This document shows positions 9,225 to 20,221 of a stretch of 64,000 nucleotides of DNA, in pieces. Source of the DNA: Larix kaempferi (taxonomy: Eukaryota; Streptophyta; Pinopsida; Pinales; Pinaceae); assembly GCA_027924585.1 (NCBI GenBank), contig BSBM01000232.1, positions 29,398,001-29,462,000 of the forward strand, given 5' to 3'. A program made the translations under genes and the position numbers. Position 1 is the first letter of the stretch. Every line of letters starts with the position of its first letter. The notes below the pieces were generated by a model that did no database searches, had not been told where the DNA came from, and was given only the letters and a program-made list of their open reading frames with translations.

Positions 9225-12200
9225 TCACTTCTTCCTCGAAGTGTCGTCGATCTGAAGAACACCAAGCCTCTCTTTGAAGTACTCAAACTTCACTCTAGCT
9301 AGTGGCTTCATCAGCACATCTGCAATCTGCTCATCCGTCGCAACATACAGGAGCTTCACTGCTCCTCTCTGCACCATATCCCTGATATAGTGATATTTGA
9401 TCTCAATGTGTTTCAACCTGTCATGGAACACCGGGTTCTCAGACAGCTTCACACAACTCTAGTTATCACAGAAGATACTAGTAGCATCCAACGGGAGATC
9501 AAATAACTTAGACAGTAGCTTCCGAAACCATACTGCCTCACAACTAGCCGAACATTCTGCAACATACTTTACCTCGGCTGTACTCAGTGCTACGCAAGAC
9601 TGCTTCCTGCTAAACCAGGAGATCACACCTGATCCCATACTAAAGCAGCACCCATATGTGCTATTCCTATTTGCAGCACTACCTGCCCAATCTGAATCAA
9701 CATAACCCTGCAGGTTAAACTTTTGATTCGCATCATACTTGAGCCCATAATCAACTGTACCCTTCAGGTACCTCAGAATATGCTTTACAGCAACCAGGTG
9801 AATGCTCCTCGGATCCATCAGGAACTGGCTCAATGTGTTCACCGCAAAGCAAATATCTGGTCTCATGTTCGTCAGGTACATCAAGGACCCAATCATCTGA
9901 TGATACATAGAGACATCAACCGGCTTAGATGAAGCATCACATAGAAGCTTCAGGTTCGATGCCATAGGTGTGGCCATGGCCTTGCAGTCCATCATCCCGA
10001 ACCTCTTCAGGATATCTACTGCATACTTCCCTTGTCCAAGGAAGATCCCATCTGCACTCTGCCACACCTCCATACCTAGAAAATAGTGCATCATCCCCAA
10101 GTCCTTCATATCAAACTCGGAAACAAGCTTCATCTTTGTATCGGAAATCAGTCTATCATCTCTTGTTACAAATAGGTCATCCACATATAGGAGTAGTATC
10201 ACAGGATTTCCTTCCTCAACCTTGTAGTAAAGTTTGGAATCCACTTTACTCTTGGTAAAGCCCAAACTAGATAGGAAACTGTCCATCGTACCATACCAAG
10301 TCCTATGAGCTTGCTTCAATCCATACAAGGCTTTCTTCAGTCTACACACATATGACTCCCTATCATGTGTTTCAAAAACGAGTGGCTGCTCCACATACAC
10401 TTCCTCTTCAACTACACCATTCAAGAAGGCAGTCTTGACATCCATCTGGTGTATCTTCCATTTCATCGTTGTAGCTAGGGCAAGTACTGATCTGATGGAA
10501 GTGTACCTGGTTACAAGAGCAAAAGTTTCTTCATAATATATTCCCTCTTTTTGAGAGAAGCCACGAGCTACAAATCTTGGCTTGTATTTCTCTATGCTTC
10601 CATCTACATCATGCGTGATCTTGTAGATTCATTTGGAAGTCACACCAGACTTCCCTTCAGGTCTTGGGACAACATCCCAAACATCATTCTTCATTATTGA
10701 TTGGTATTCTTCGACCATGGCATCCTTCCATTCTTTCTTTTCCGCTGCTTCTTCATAACTGGAAGGTTCTTTGTTCATAATATCATAGAGTAAAGCAACA
10801 TAGCTGGTATGTGATCTGGTTCTCTTCTTTGCTCTTTGTTCTTCTTCTGGAATGCCATATCTTTTTGCATATTGAATGAGCTCTCTAGCCCATGCAGGTT
10901 TCCTCTTGTGAGAGTTGTTCTCACAGGGTGGATCTACAGGTTGTTGCGGATCTTCAATTTCACGATCAACATCTGGAATTGCTTCAATCATGGTGGTGTC
11001 TTGAAATCTAGTTTCTTTAGGTTCTTCATAAACTTCAACAGGTGTCTTCCTTGATTTGATGAATGCTGAGTTTTCATCAAATGTTACATCCCTGCTGACA
11101 TCAATCTTCTTGAACCCTAGAAAGTATATTCTGTAATCCTTCAAGCTTTCAATGTAACCCACAAAGATACCCTTCTTTCCTGAAGGATCTAGCTTAGTCC
11201 TCTTTTCCTTTGGGACATGAGTATATACTAGACAACCAAATATTCTGAGATGGCTGACTTCAAGTTTCTTACCAGAGAAGACCTCTTCTGGTGTCTTGTT
11301 GCCCAATATCTTGTGGGGTGTTCTGTTCTACACATATACAGCTGTCCTAGATGCTTATGCCCATAGATGCATAGGTAGATCCTGGTCATACAAAATTTCC
11401 CGTAATGCTTCCATGATTGTTCTATTCTTTCTTTCTGTAAATCCATTTTGTTGTGGATTGTAAGGAGCAATCAACTCCCTCTTAATCCCTGAATCACTGC
11501 ATAGTTTCTTGAAGTCACCTGAAGTGAATTCTCCACCATTGTCGGATCTGAAAGTCTTAATCTTTTTATCAGTTTGGTTCTCCATCAAGGTTTTGAATTC
11601 CTTGAACTTATCAAACACTTCATCTTTGTTTTTCAAGAAGCAAACCCAAGTCTTCCTGGAGAAGTCATCAATGAAAGAGACATAGTAAACATACCCACTC
11701 AGAGAACTAGAACATCGGACCACATACATCAGAGTGGATAATTTCCAAGATACTTTTTACCTTGCTTTCACTGCTTGGAAATTCCTTCTTTATGTTATTT
11801 CCTTTTGCACATCCTTTACAAACACCTTGATGCTTGGTCTTGATTTCAGGAAGACCTTCTACAGCTTTACTTGAAATTGGTAATGCTCTGTAGTGCATAT
11901 GTGCAAGTATTCTATGCCAAAGTTCACTTGGCTCCATGGAATCATGCACCATGGCATGTTCAGGTTGTCCCTTCAATTTTTACAATCCTCCCTCTTGCTC
12001 TCTAATCACCACTGCATCATCTATGGTATTTCCCTTTTGCCACATTAAAACTTGGCCATCCACAAATGCAACCCTCATACTTTTTGCATCTAATGTAGAT
12101 ATGGAGAGTAGGTTTTTCTTGAGCCTAGGTACATAAAGAACTTCTTTCATCTTCAAAGACTTTCCAGAGTCTAGGTTGTAGGAGGATTCACCACTTCCTT

Positions 12201-13188
12201 TTATAGGGTATTGATAGTCATCCCCAAGTTTCACTTTATGGGGTGATTCATGTTTAGACAGATTTACAAAAGATTCTTTAAACCCAGTCATGTGTTTGGA
12301 AGCACCACTGTCAATAAGCCAATCATTACAACCATGAGAGATAGTACTTGTGAGGGCAAAGATTAGAACATACTCTTCTTCACTTGATGAGTCGTCATCA
12401 CTTTCTGTTCTAGCTTTCTTCTTGGGAGGTTCATCATCCTCAGCAACATGAGCATGATATCTTCTTTTGATGCTCTTCTTATTCTTGTTGAAGTTGTTGG
12501 TGTCTTCTTTCCTTTTCTTGGGACATTCTGAGGTGAAATGTCCTTTCTCATTGCAATTGAAGCACCTTAGATCTTTCTTTTCTTTGTGATATGGATGAGA
12601 AGATTTATTCTTGTGATGGGATGGCTCCCTCTTGAACTTGCCTTTCTGGGTGTGTGCTGTGAGAGCTTGATCTTCTTTCCCCATCTTTTCTTCTCGTGCC
12701 ACAAGCCTTGCTTCTTCTTGAGAACATTCCTACCACAGTCTACTGAAGGAGATCAATTTCTTTCTTGCACAGATCCCTTGGATAAAGGACTCCCATGACC
12801 TGGGTAGGCCATTCAAAGTGGTCATAACAATTTCACCATTCTCCACCATTTCATCTACAGCTTCAAGTTGTTCCTTGATCTGAGAGACTTTGGAGAAATA
12901 AGATTGAATGGTCTCTCCATTCGACATCTTTAACCCTTTCAATTGATTCTGCAAAGTCATCTCCTGATTTATGTTCTTCCCTTCAAATAGCTTGGTCAAG
13001 GAATCAAACATAGCCTTGGGTGTCTTTAGGGATGACACATGTGGAATGAAATGGTCTTTAATAGAATCAGCAATGATTCTCTTTGCCTTGACTAAGTTCT
13101 TCTTATGCAATATCTTAGCCTCTTCATCCTCTCGGATAGGGATCTCTTCTTTTATGTATGAGTCCAACTCATTCTCTTCCAGGATTAA
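9225..13188 (-). pseudogene. C1 copia polyprotein: gag, protease, integrase, RT, RNase H; broken
   Basis: Reading on the minus strand: gag (13188-12730), CCHC knuckle (CFNCNEKGHF) and protease DSGASKHMTGF (12702-11980), gag-pre-integrase (11976-11707), integrase with SDNGGEF and NPQQNG (11729-11355), linker (11306-10629), then RT with LLYVDDLF and RNase H (10466-9225). Stops lie at 12730-12732, 11980-11982 (after EQEGGL), within 11307-11356, at 10629-10631 (Trp in C3) and at 9459-9461 (Gln in C3, CDNQSCV). A frameshift lies near 11715. The gag start is lost at the C1/C2 junction. Most of these defects are shared with C4. Confidence 0.85.
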
Positions 13189-13190
13189 CT

Positions 13191-15780
13191 CATTCTTTCT
13201 TTTCTGCTGCTTCTTCATAACTCGAAGTCTCTTTGTTCATAATGTCACAGAGTAAAGCAACATAGCTGGTATGAGATTTGGTTCTCTTCTTTGCTCCGTG
13301 TTCTTCTTCTGGAATGCCAAATATTTCTGCATCTTGAATGAGCTCTCTAGCCCATGCAGGTTTCCTCTTGTGAGAGTTATCCTCACGGGGTGGATCTACA
13401 GGTTCTTGCGGATATTCAAACTCACGAACAACTTCTGGAACTGCTTCAGTCATGGTAGTGTCTTGAAATCTAGTTTCCTTAGGTTCTTCATAAACTTCGA
13501 TAGGTGCCTTCCTTGATTTGATGAATGCTGAGTTTTCATCAAATGTTACATCCCTGCTGACATCAATCTTCTTGAACCCTGGAAAGTATATTCTGTAAGC
13601 TTTCGAGCTTTCACTGTAACCCACAAAGATACCCTTCTTTCCTGAAGGATCTAGCTTGGTCCTCTTTTCCTTTGGGACATGTGTGTATACTGGAAAACCA
13701 AATATTCTGAGATGGTTGACTTCAGGTTTCTTACCAAAAAAGACCTCTTCTGGTGTCTTGTTGCCCAATATCTTGTGGGGAGTTCTGTTCTGCACATATA
13801 CAGCTTTTCTAGCTGCTTCTGCCCATAGATGCATAGGAAGATCCTGGTCATGCAGCATTGCCCTTGCTGCTTCCATGATTGTTCTGTTCTTCCTTTCTGC
13901 AACTCCATTCTGTTGAGGATTATAAGGAGTAGTCAACTCCCTCTTAATCCCTGAATCACTGCAAAGCTTCTTGAAGTCACCTGAGGTGAATTCTCCACCA
14001 TTATCAGATCTGAATGTTTTAATCTTCTTGTCAGTTTGATTCTCCTTCAAGGTTTTGAATTCCTTGAACTTATCAAACACCTCATCTTTGTTCTTCAAGA
14101 AGTATACCCAAGTCTTCCTAGAGAAGTCATCAATAAATGAAACATAGTAAACATACCCACTCAGAGAACTGGATGACATAGGACCACATACATCTTAGTG
14201 GATGATTTCCAGGTTGTCTTTTTCCTTGCTTTCACTGCTTGGGAAAGCCTTCTTAATGTTCTTACCTTTTGCACATCCTTTGCAAACACCTTCATGTTTG
14301 GTCTTGATTTCAGGAAGACCCTCTACATCTTTGCTTGCAATTGGAAGTGCCCTATAGTGCATATGAGCAAGTCTTCAATGCCAAAGTTCACTTGGCTCCA
14401 TGGATTCATGTACCATGGCATGTTCAGGTTGTCCCTTCAATTTATACAACCCTCCCTCTTGCTCTCCAATCACTACTGCATCATCTATGTTCTTTCCCTT
14501 TGGCCACATTAGGACTTGGACATCCAAAAATGCAACCCTCATACCTTTTGCATCCAATGCAGAGATGGAGAGTAAGTTCTTCTTGAGCCCAGGTACATAA
14601 AGGACTTCTTTCATCTTCAAAGATTTTCCAGAATCTAGGTTGTAGGAGGCTTCACCACTTCTTTTGATTAGGTATTGATAATCATCCCCAAGTTTCACAT
14701 TATGGGGTGATTCATGTTCAGATAGATTCACAAAATATTCCTTAAACCCAATCATGTGTTTGGAAGCCCCACTGTCAATAAACCAATCATTACAACCATG
14801 GGAGATAGTACCTGTGAGAGCAGAAATTAGAACATATTCTTCTTCACTTGATGAGTCATCATCACTATCACTTTCTGCCCTAGCCTTCTTCTTTGGGGGT
14901 TCATCATCTTCGGCAACATGAGCATGATATCTTCTTTTGTTATTCTTCTTCTTCTTATTGAAGTTGTTGTTGTTGTCTTTCTTCTTCTTGGGACAATCTG
15001 AAGCAAAGTGTCTCTTCTCATTGCAATTGAAGCATCTGAGATCTTTCTTATCTTTATGATAATGGTGGTGTGAGAATCTTTTGCTATGAGATGATTCCTT
15101 CTTGGACTTGCCTTTCCTAGCATGTGATGTGAGAGCTTGATCTTCATTTCCCATCTTTTCTTCTCGAGCCACAAGCCTAGCTTCTTCTTGAGAGCTGTCT
15201 TCCCGCAATCTGTTGAAGGAGATCAACTTCTTCCTTGCACAGATTCCTTGAATAAAGGAATCCCATGACCTGGGTAGGCCATTTAGAGTGGTCATCACCA
15301 CTTCACCATTCTCCACCATTTCATCCACTGCTTCTAGTTTTCCTTGATCTAGGAGACCCTTGAAAAATAAGATTGAATAGTTTCTCCATTCTGAAACTTT
15401 ACTCCTTTCAATTGGTTCCGCAGGGTCATCTTCCGATTTATGTTCTTCCCTTCAAATAGCTTGGTCAAAGATTCAAACATCTCCTTGGGTGTCTTTAGAG
15501 AAGACACATGGGGTATGAGATGGTCTTTGATAGAATCAGCAATGATTCTCTTTGCCTTGACCAATCTTTTCTTATGCAATACCTTAGCCTCTTCATCCTC
15601 TGGGATAGGGATGTCTTCTTTTACATATGAGTCCAACTCATTCTCTTCCAAGATTAACCCAATCCTATACTTCCAAGCTCGGAAGTTATTAGCTCCTTCA
15701 AGCTTATCCTCAAGCTTGGTGTGGTGAGACATCTTAAAGAGTACTTCAAATGGAAATAGAAAAGATTTAGATCTTACCAC
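13191..15780 (-). pseudogene. C2 copia gag-protease-integrase, 3' truncated and broken
   Basis: On the minus strand gag starts at 15780 (or at the inner MSHHTKLEDK). It is followed by the CCHC knuckle (CFNCNEKRHF), protease DSGASKHMIGF and integrase (SDNGGEF, NPQQNGVAERK). A frameshift lies between 15349 and 15328. Stops occur just before 14375 (SELWH*) and just before 14179 (IH*DVCGPM). The frame ends at the junction with C1. Gag resembles the UBN2/DUF4219-type gag of plant copias. Confidence 0.85.
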
Positions 15781-16294
15781 TTGAAATGCTGAAAACTGGA
15801 TCTGGTCCCGGATTAGGGTTTGTCGAAAAAACCCTAAAAATTCAAAATGTGAATTTCAATTTTCTGAAAGGATAGAAAGATGCGCCTTGATGGGCTGATC
15901 AGCCTGGTGTATTCAGAATTTGAGATCAGCAAAGCTTTACCCTTCAGATTTTCCTTTTTGTCCTCCCAGGTTCACTGAGGAGAGCCCTGAATTAGGGTTT
16001 GAGTTTCCCGAAGATCTAACTAGCAAAAAATCTCGATCCAAAGCTCTAAACTTTGATTTTTGCAAGGACCTTCCAGCTATGTCTTCAGATTTCATAAATT
16101 CCTATTTTTGTGGAAACCCTAATTTTTAGGGCCAAATCTGAAAATGCTCAGATTTGAATTTTGATTGGACAAATAGATTCTCCTTGATGAGTAGAGTCAA
16201 TCTACTATACTGCTTTTCCAAAATCTATGGAGAGAAACCCAATAAACAAGAAACTCAAGTTTTCGTCACTGCAAAATGTCTTATTCTCAAGTTA
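15781..16294 (-). other. C2 leader (5' untranslated region)
   Basis: Non-coding stretch between primer site and gag. It matches the C4 leader at 59100-59614 throughout, without insertion. Confidence 0.7.
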
Positions 16295-16306
16295 GCTCTG
16301 ATTCCA
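16295..16306 (-). other. C2 primer binding site
   Basis: On the minus strand TGGAATCAGAGC directly follows the LTR end. It matches the 3' end of plant initiator-Met tRNA (TGGTATCAGAGC, as in C4) except for one base. Confidence 0.8.
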
Positions 16307-16386
16307 TGTTAAATTTTGAACATTAATTCACAATACTCTAGGATCTTCACTGAGAGAATAACAAATACAGTATATCAATGCATAAC
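16307..16386 (-). repeat. C2 5' LTR, U5-side fragment including left copy of ATAAC
   Basis: The sequence matches the U5 end of the C4 LTRs (TGTTAA... GAGAGAATAACA...) and stops at ATAAC, directly followed by the Tat2 LTR start TGTAGC. The LTR resumes at 31732 with the second ATAAC. Confidence 0.85.
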
Positions 16387-17113
16387 TGTAGCTAGGGTTT
16401 TACCCCTAGCTTGTGCAAATGAGCACCTACTAAGGAGAATGGACTCCTTAGTAGCAATTCAGTAAATGTAAATAATTAAGCTAAAACAGAAATAGAAACT
16501 ACTTTAAACATTGTGCATGAAACATAAATAAAAGATATAAAGAATGGCTTTTTTGTATTAATGTTACCTTCAATGTGAAGGTTGATGAAGCCCTTTGCAA
16601 TGTCCAAGAGGGTTGCTCCAAGCTCCAATGTGCTCCTTCTCTTTCTCCAATGGTGGGAATGGGCCAAAAGAGGCTCTCAAGGTGAAAGTAGTTCAATGGT
16701 GAACTAGGGTTTCGAGAGAGATTTTGGCAGAGTAAGGGTATACTTGATTGTGGATGTGGAATAAGGGATCTCCATCACCTATTTATAGTTTTTTGGTGGT
16801 GGAGTGCTGACCCATGGTTTTAGGAAACACATGGTTTAGGGCAGCTGTATAGGGTTTTTTCCTCCTTTTCCTCATTATTTTATATTTTTCTTCCCTTTTT
16901 AGGGGGCTTTTGCTATTTTTAGAGGAATTTTGGATATTTTTGGAGGAAAAATGGGTTTTTTAACCTTTTTGAGGCTATTTTAAGGGTTTTGTGGCCTTTT
17001 GGAGGCTTTTTAGTGGGATTTTTTGGGTTTTTAAGGGAAATATGGTAGGAAAATGGACAAATGAGCCATGTAATACGGTAGATGAGGTAGTGAACACTTT
17101 TTGGGTGTTAAGA
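16387..17113 (-). repeat. Tat2 3' LTR, 727 bp
   Basis: Direct copy of 31005-31731. On the sense strand it should begin TGTTAACACCC but begins TCTTAACACCC, a one-base change at the terminus. A TATAAATAG box lies on the minus strand at 16787-16779. Confidence 0.9.
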
Positions 17114-17115
17114 AA

Positions 17116-17126
17116 TTGCCCCCTGA
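17116..17126 (-). other. Tat2 polypurine tract
   Basis: On the sense strand TCAGGGGGCAA lies a few bases before the 3' LTR, matching the AGGGGGCA core of Tat1 and Tat3. Confidence 0.75.
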
Positions 17127-18460
17127 TGTGCGAGGGCAGGAGCTCATCGTATGGCCGATGGACATCATAAGTCATGAATGGTTTTCCTGGGTGTGGAGAG
17201 AAGAGAAGAAACAAACTGAAGCCCGGAACAACGATCCCGAACAACTGCAAGAACTAAAAGTACATAACCTCAATAATGGATGAGGAATCATCTGATCATA
17301 TGGACGAGGCGGGCATACCCATGCTCGTATCAGGATATAACATAATAACAATGGGGTCCAAAAAATGGGGACCTGACATATATATGACCTCAAATACTGA
17401 CTGAGGAATAATCTCAATATATGGACGAGGCGGGCATACCCATGCTCGTATCAAGATACATAAACAGAACTGTGAGGCCCGAAAAAAAGGGGGACCTGTA
17501 AGATACATAACCACTGTGTACATCATAAGTTTCCAGAGGGGACACAAATCTGGGACATACTGCTGAGCTGATCATGTGGGAACTGAAGAACTGGTGCACT
17601 GGAATATCAACAGTGCTGCTGAGTGTGGTACCAAAGGAACTGATGAGCTGCTGGATCATAGTGACTAGGGTCATACTCTTAATGGTACACTGAACTGGAA
17701 CTGAAATGGGTACTCAAGGAAGCATAGAGCTGGAGGGCTTCCGAATACAATCGCCAACGCAACCCGGACATCCATGGGAACATACAACTGGGCGTTCCGA
17801 AGTGACTCACCAATGTGCTAAAGTCGGGGGAAATCCGGGGTCTTCGACTAAAAACTGATGGGATATAATCCTACGCGATTCTCAACGATGCGATCAAGGT
17901 ACTGAAGTCGAGCATGTGAGAAACAACCACTCGGAGAGGCAATGATGACTCCTCTCAGAAGGGTCCGTAGGCACTTACCACAGATGGTGATAAGTCCAAG
18001 GCGTAGGGACCTCTGGGCCTATCCTCTGGAATAGAGGAGTTGTCGTCGACAGAGGGAGACCTGCAACTATCAAGGCAATGATGTTTCCTTGATAGGAGCG
18101 CGAGGTACAAGACCGAAATGTGATAGTACTGATGGCAGGACTGATAAACTGTGGGGGGACAACTGGGAAAGTAGAGTGGGTGGACTCAAACTTCCTTTGT
18201 TCAGAGTATGATAATGGGAATGATCTGGAAGCATATGAAACTAACTAAGGGGAAAGGGATCATAGCTGTACTGGATCTGGGGAGGTGACTGGTCTGAGGG
18301 AGACGCAAGCTGTGGAAAAATGGCAGGAGACTGCAGAATACTCTGAACAAAGGCGACCTGATTGGGGGTGCTGCCGAGATGATTGATCAAAGCGCCAGGA
18401 GGCACGGGAGAGTACTTCTTCATGGGTTAAGGAATTAGAAGAAGTGTGTGTAAAATGATA
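17127..18460 (-). other. Tat2 3' non-coding region with a duplicated segment
   Basis: No coding sequence recognised. A segment of roughly 120 bp occurs twice in tandem at about 17265-17500, most clearly GGACGAGGCGGGCATACC followed by CATGCTCGTATCA at 17303 and 17423. Small minus-strand ORFs over it simply translate the repeat. Confidence 0.6.
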
Positions 18461-18956
18461 CTGTCGTGTGGATTTTACGAGCCCAGGACAGTTCATGCTC
18501 GTGGTTGCTTTCAATTTTAAGGAGTCTGAAAGCAAATAAGAAGACTATGAAATGATGGAATGGTACTGTCGTGTGGATTTTATGAGCCCAAGACAGTTCA
18601 TGCTCGTGGTTGCTTTCAATTTTAGAGAGTCTGAAAGCAAATAAGAAGACTCCAAGGGGTTGCTTTTTCGTAAATTTAGTCTCCAAGGCCCAAAGAAGCA
18701 TAAAAGGATGCAATGAAGAACTCTTCTAGCCGGTGTGACTAGAGTATTCCTTTTTCGTAATTAGTCTACCAGGTCCGGAAAAGGGTTAAACTTATACCAG
18801 ATAGACGCCCTTTCAGGTACTTTAGCGAGCATGAAAGGAAGCAAGATTGCTCGGCTTTCTTTTCATTCTTTTAGGAGTCAGAAAAGAGCTTAACGGAAAC
18901 TCCCTAAGTGCCTTTTTCGTAAAGGACTTGTCCGGCCCGAAAAAGGGATAAAATTA
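18461..18956 (-). repeat. Tat2 hairpin array with conserved loop
   Basis: Inverted repeats with stems TTGCTTTCA/TGAAAGCAA (twice), CTGTC/GACAG (twice), CCTTTCA/TGAAAGG, CTTTTC/GAAAAG and CCTTTTTCG/CGAAAAAGG. On the element's sense (minus) strand the loops read GACTCCTTAAAAT, GGCTCGTAAAA and TGCTCGCTAAA, the same core as Tat1 and Tat3. About 100 bp including one CTGTC hairpin and one GCTTTC hairpin is itself duplicated (18460-18560 and 18560-18660). Confidence 0.75.
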
Positions 18957-18959
18957 TAC

Positions 18960-19638
18960 CGAACAAAAGGAATGGCCAGGCAAGGAGGAAGTGTTCAATC
19001 AAGGATCAATGATGATGACCAAGAACGAGGGTAGGGGGGAACACTGGTGGGCCTCCTTGCGGGGTAGATGAAATGGTGGCAAAATAACGAAACATTTGCA
19101 GTATGGCAGGAGTGAATGGCTCATGTACAAAAGTGGAACGATCCGATGGCGGCCGATGTGGCGCGCAAACCGAGGCAGCAAGGTGTCGGGGCACAATATT
19201 GAAATTGTACCAAGTGAGAGTGAGAAATGATCTCAAGCATCATCACGAGCTCGAAAAAATGAATCCGACGATATACAAGATGTCAAAAACGGGTAACGAC
19301 CGATGTGGCACGCACATCAAGGTGATGAGGGCGTTTTGGAAAAATACCCAAAAAATCGATGGGTGAGAGCGAGAAATGATCTCAAGCATCATCACCAGCT
19401 CAGAAAAATGAATCTGATGATATAAAACATGTGAAAAATGGAGAACGGCCGATGTGGCATGCAAACCGAGGCGACTAGTGGCGTCTGAAAAAACGGGCAA
19501 AAAATGATGGGGTCAAAATGATGCAACGAGGTGACCATCATGACGGTCTCGTCGTGCTGATTCCAGTGGTGGAAACGGTTCGTAAAACGGACTCCGTATG
19601 GGGTCAGAATGGCCAAAACAAGAAAAAGTCAACTGACT
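18960..19638. repeat. Tat2 non-coding tandem repeat, unit about 150 bp
   Basis: A segment recognisable by GAGAAATGATCTCAAGCATC (19222 and 19371) and by GGCCGATGTGGC-type phrases recurs with a period of about 149 bp over 19134-19580, roughly two and a half copies with divergence. No coding sequence seen. Confidence 0.6.
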
Positions 19639-19647
19639 ATAAATAGT
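19639..19647 (+). promoter_or_regulatory. Candidate TATA box of the Tat2 PMD gene
   Basis: TATAAATAG on the plus strand, about 130 bp before a donor-like ACAG|GTATTC (19771/19772). The spacing matches the Tat1 PMD gene. Confidence 0.45.
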
Positions 19648-19771
19648 GGTGGGTCCAATATGACATGTGTCATTTGTACGTTTTGACTTTGACTTGTGAT
19701 CAGAGTGGACCAGAGCTTAGGTGGCATTTCTGGACGATCTGACCGGCCGATTTCAGATCCGGGAGATACAG

Positions 19772-20221
19772 GTATTCCGTCAAACTCATACCTGCATGTT
19801 TTTTTAGGGTCGGGGGTTGGGTAGTGGGTCCCAGTTCTTATTTGTACGGTCCACGTGGGTGGACCGCGGGTTAGGGGGTCGAAACCGCGGTTGGCGCCCG
19901 CGAGTTTCAGGGTGAACCACGCGGTTGGAGACCGCGTGTTTCTTGGTGAACCACGAGGTTGGAGACCGCGTGTTTTCCTTGATGGACACGCGGTCGAGTA
20001 CCGCGAGTTCCAAGGAGGAACACGCGGTTCCAAACCGCGGGTTTAGGGCTGACAGGCGTGGTTAAGGACCGCGACCATAGGCCTGACAGCCGCAGTCGGA
20101 AACCGTGGCAGGAAGCCCGAAAGCTGCGGTTTTGGGCCGAGCTAAGAGGGTCTTCCGGGAGAGGGAAAAGTACTTATTTAGTTGACATGAGTCTAATGAG
20201 TTTATTTTGTGTGATTGACAG
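19772..20221 (+). other. Predicted leader intron of the Tat2 PMD gene
   Basis: Donor candidate ACAG|GTATTC and acceptor GTGTGATTGACAG, one base before the ATG at 20223. The acceptor position relative to ATG is the same in Tat3. It contains the seven-unit half-site array. Confidence 0.5.
19885..20108. repeat. Tat2 half-site array: ACGCGGT-N5-ACCGCGT, 34-bp period
   Basis: Seven units start at 19885, 19919, 19953, 19988, 20022, 20056 and 20090, a spacing of 34 or 35 bp each time. Every unit is ACGCGGT (or a close variant), five variable bases, then ACCGCGN. The intervening 14-16 bp are poorly conserved, so the palindromic half-sites are what is kept. A period of 34 bp is close to three turns of DNA, which would place the sites on one face. 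Confidence 0.88.

Larger units (their letters stand above)
8851..13190 (-). mobile_element. C1: Ty1/copia element, truncated at both ends
   Basis: A minus-strand copia is nearly identical to C4 from 8851 (C4 about 54636) to about 13188. Its 3' part is cut by Tat1; the missing 3' LTR should lie left of Tat1, outside the window. Its 5' part (gag N-terminus, leader, 5' LTR) is missing because the sequence switches at about 13190 into the pol of C2. It shares many inactivating mutations with C4. Confidence 0.85.
13191..16386 (-). mobile_element. C2: Ty1/copia element, 3' half missing, 5' LTR split by Tat2
   Basis: A second minus-strand copia of the same family begins within the linker before RT (SYEEAAEKKE at 13191) and continues to gag, the leader and the first 80 bp of its 5' LTR at 16307-16386. 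Tat2 interrupts that LTR, and the remainder lies at 31737-32261. RT, RNase H and the 3' LTR are absent. It is clearly diverged from C1/C4, so C1 and C2 were two separate elements. Confidence 0.85.

Noticed and set aside
17172-17674. Overlapping minus-strand ORFs near the Tat2 3' LTR
   Set aside because: They translate a duplicated non-coding segment; no domain and no homologous ORF in Tat1 or Tat3.
19804-20046. Overlapping ORFs on both strands across the GC-rich array
   Set aside because: Their repeated Arg/Pro/Gly peptides are translations of the 34-bp array, which also lies in a predicted intron.
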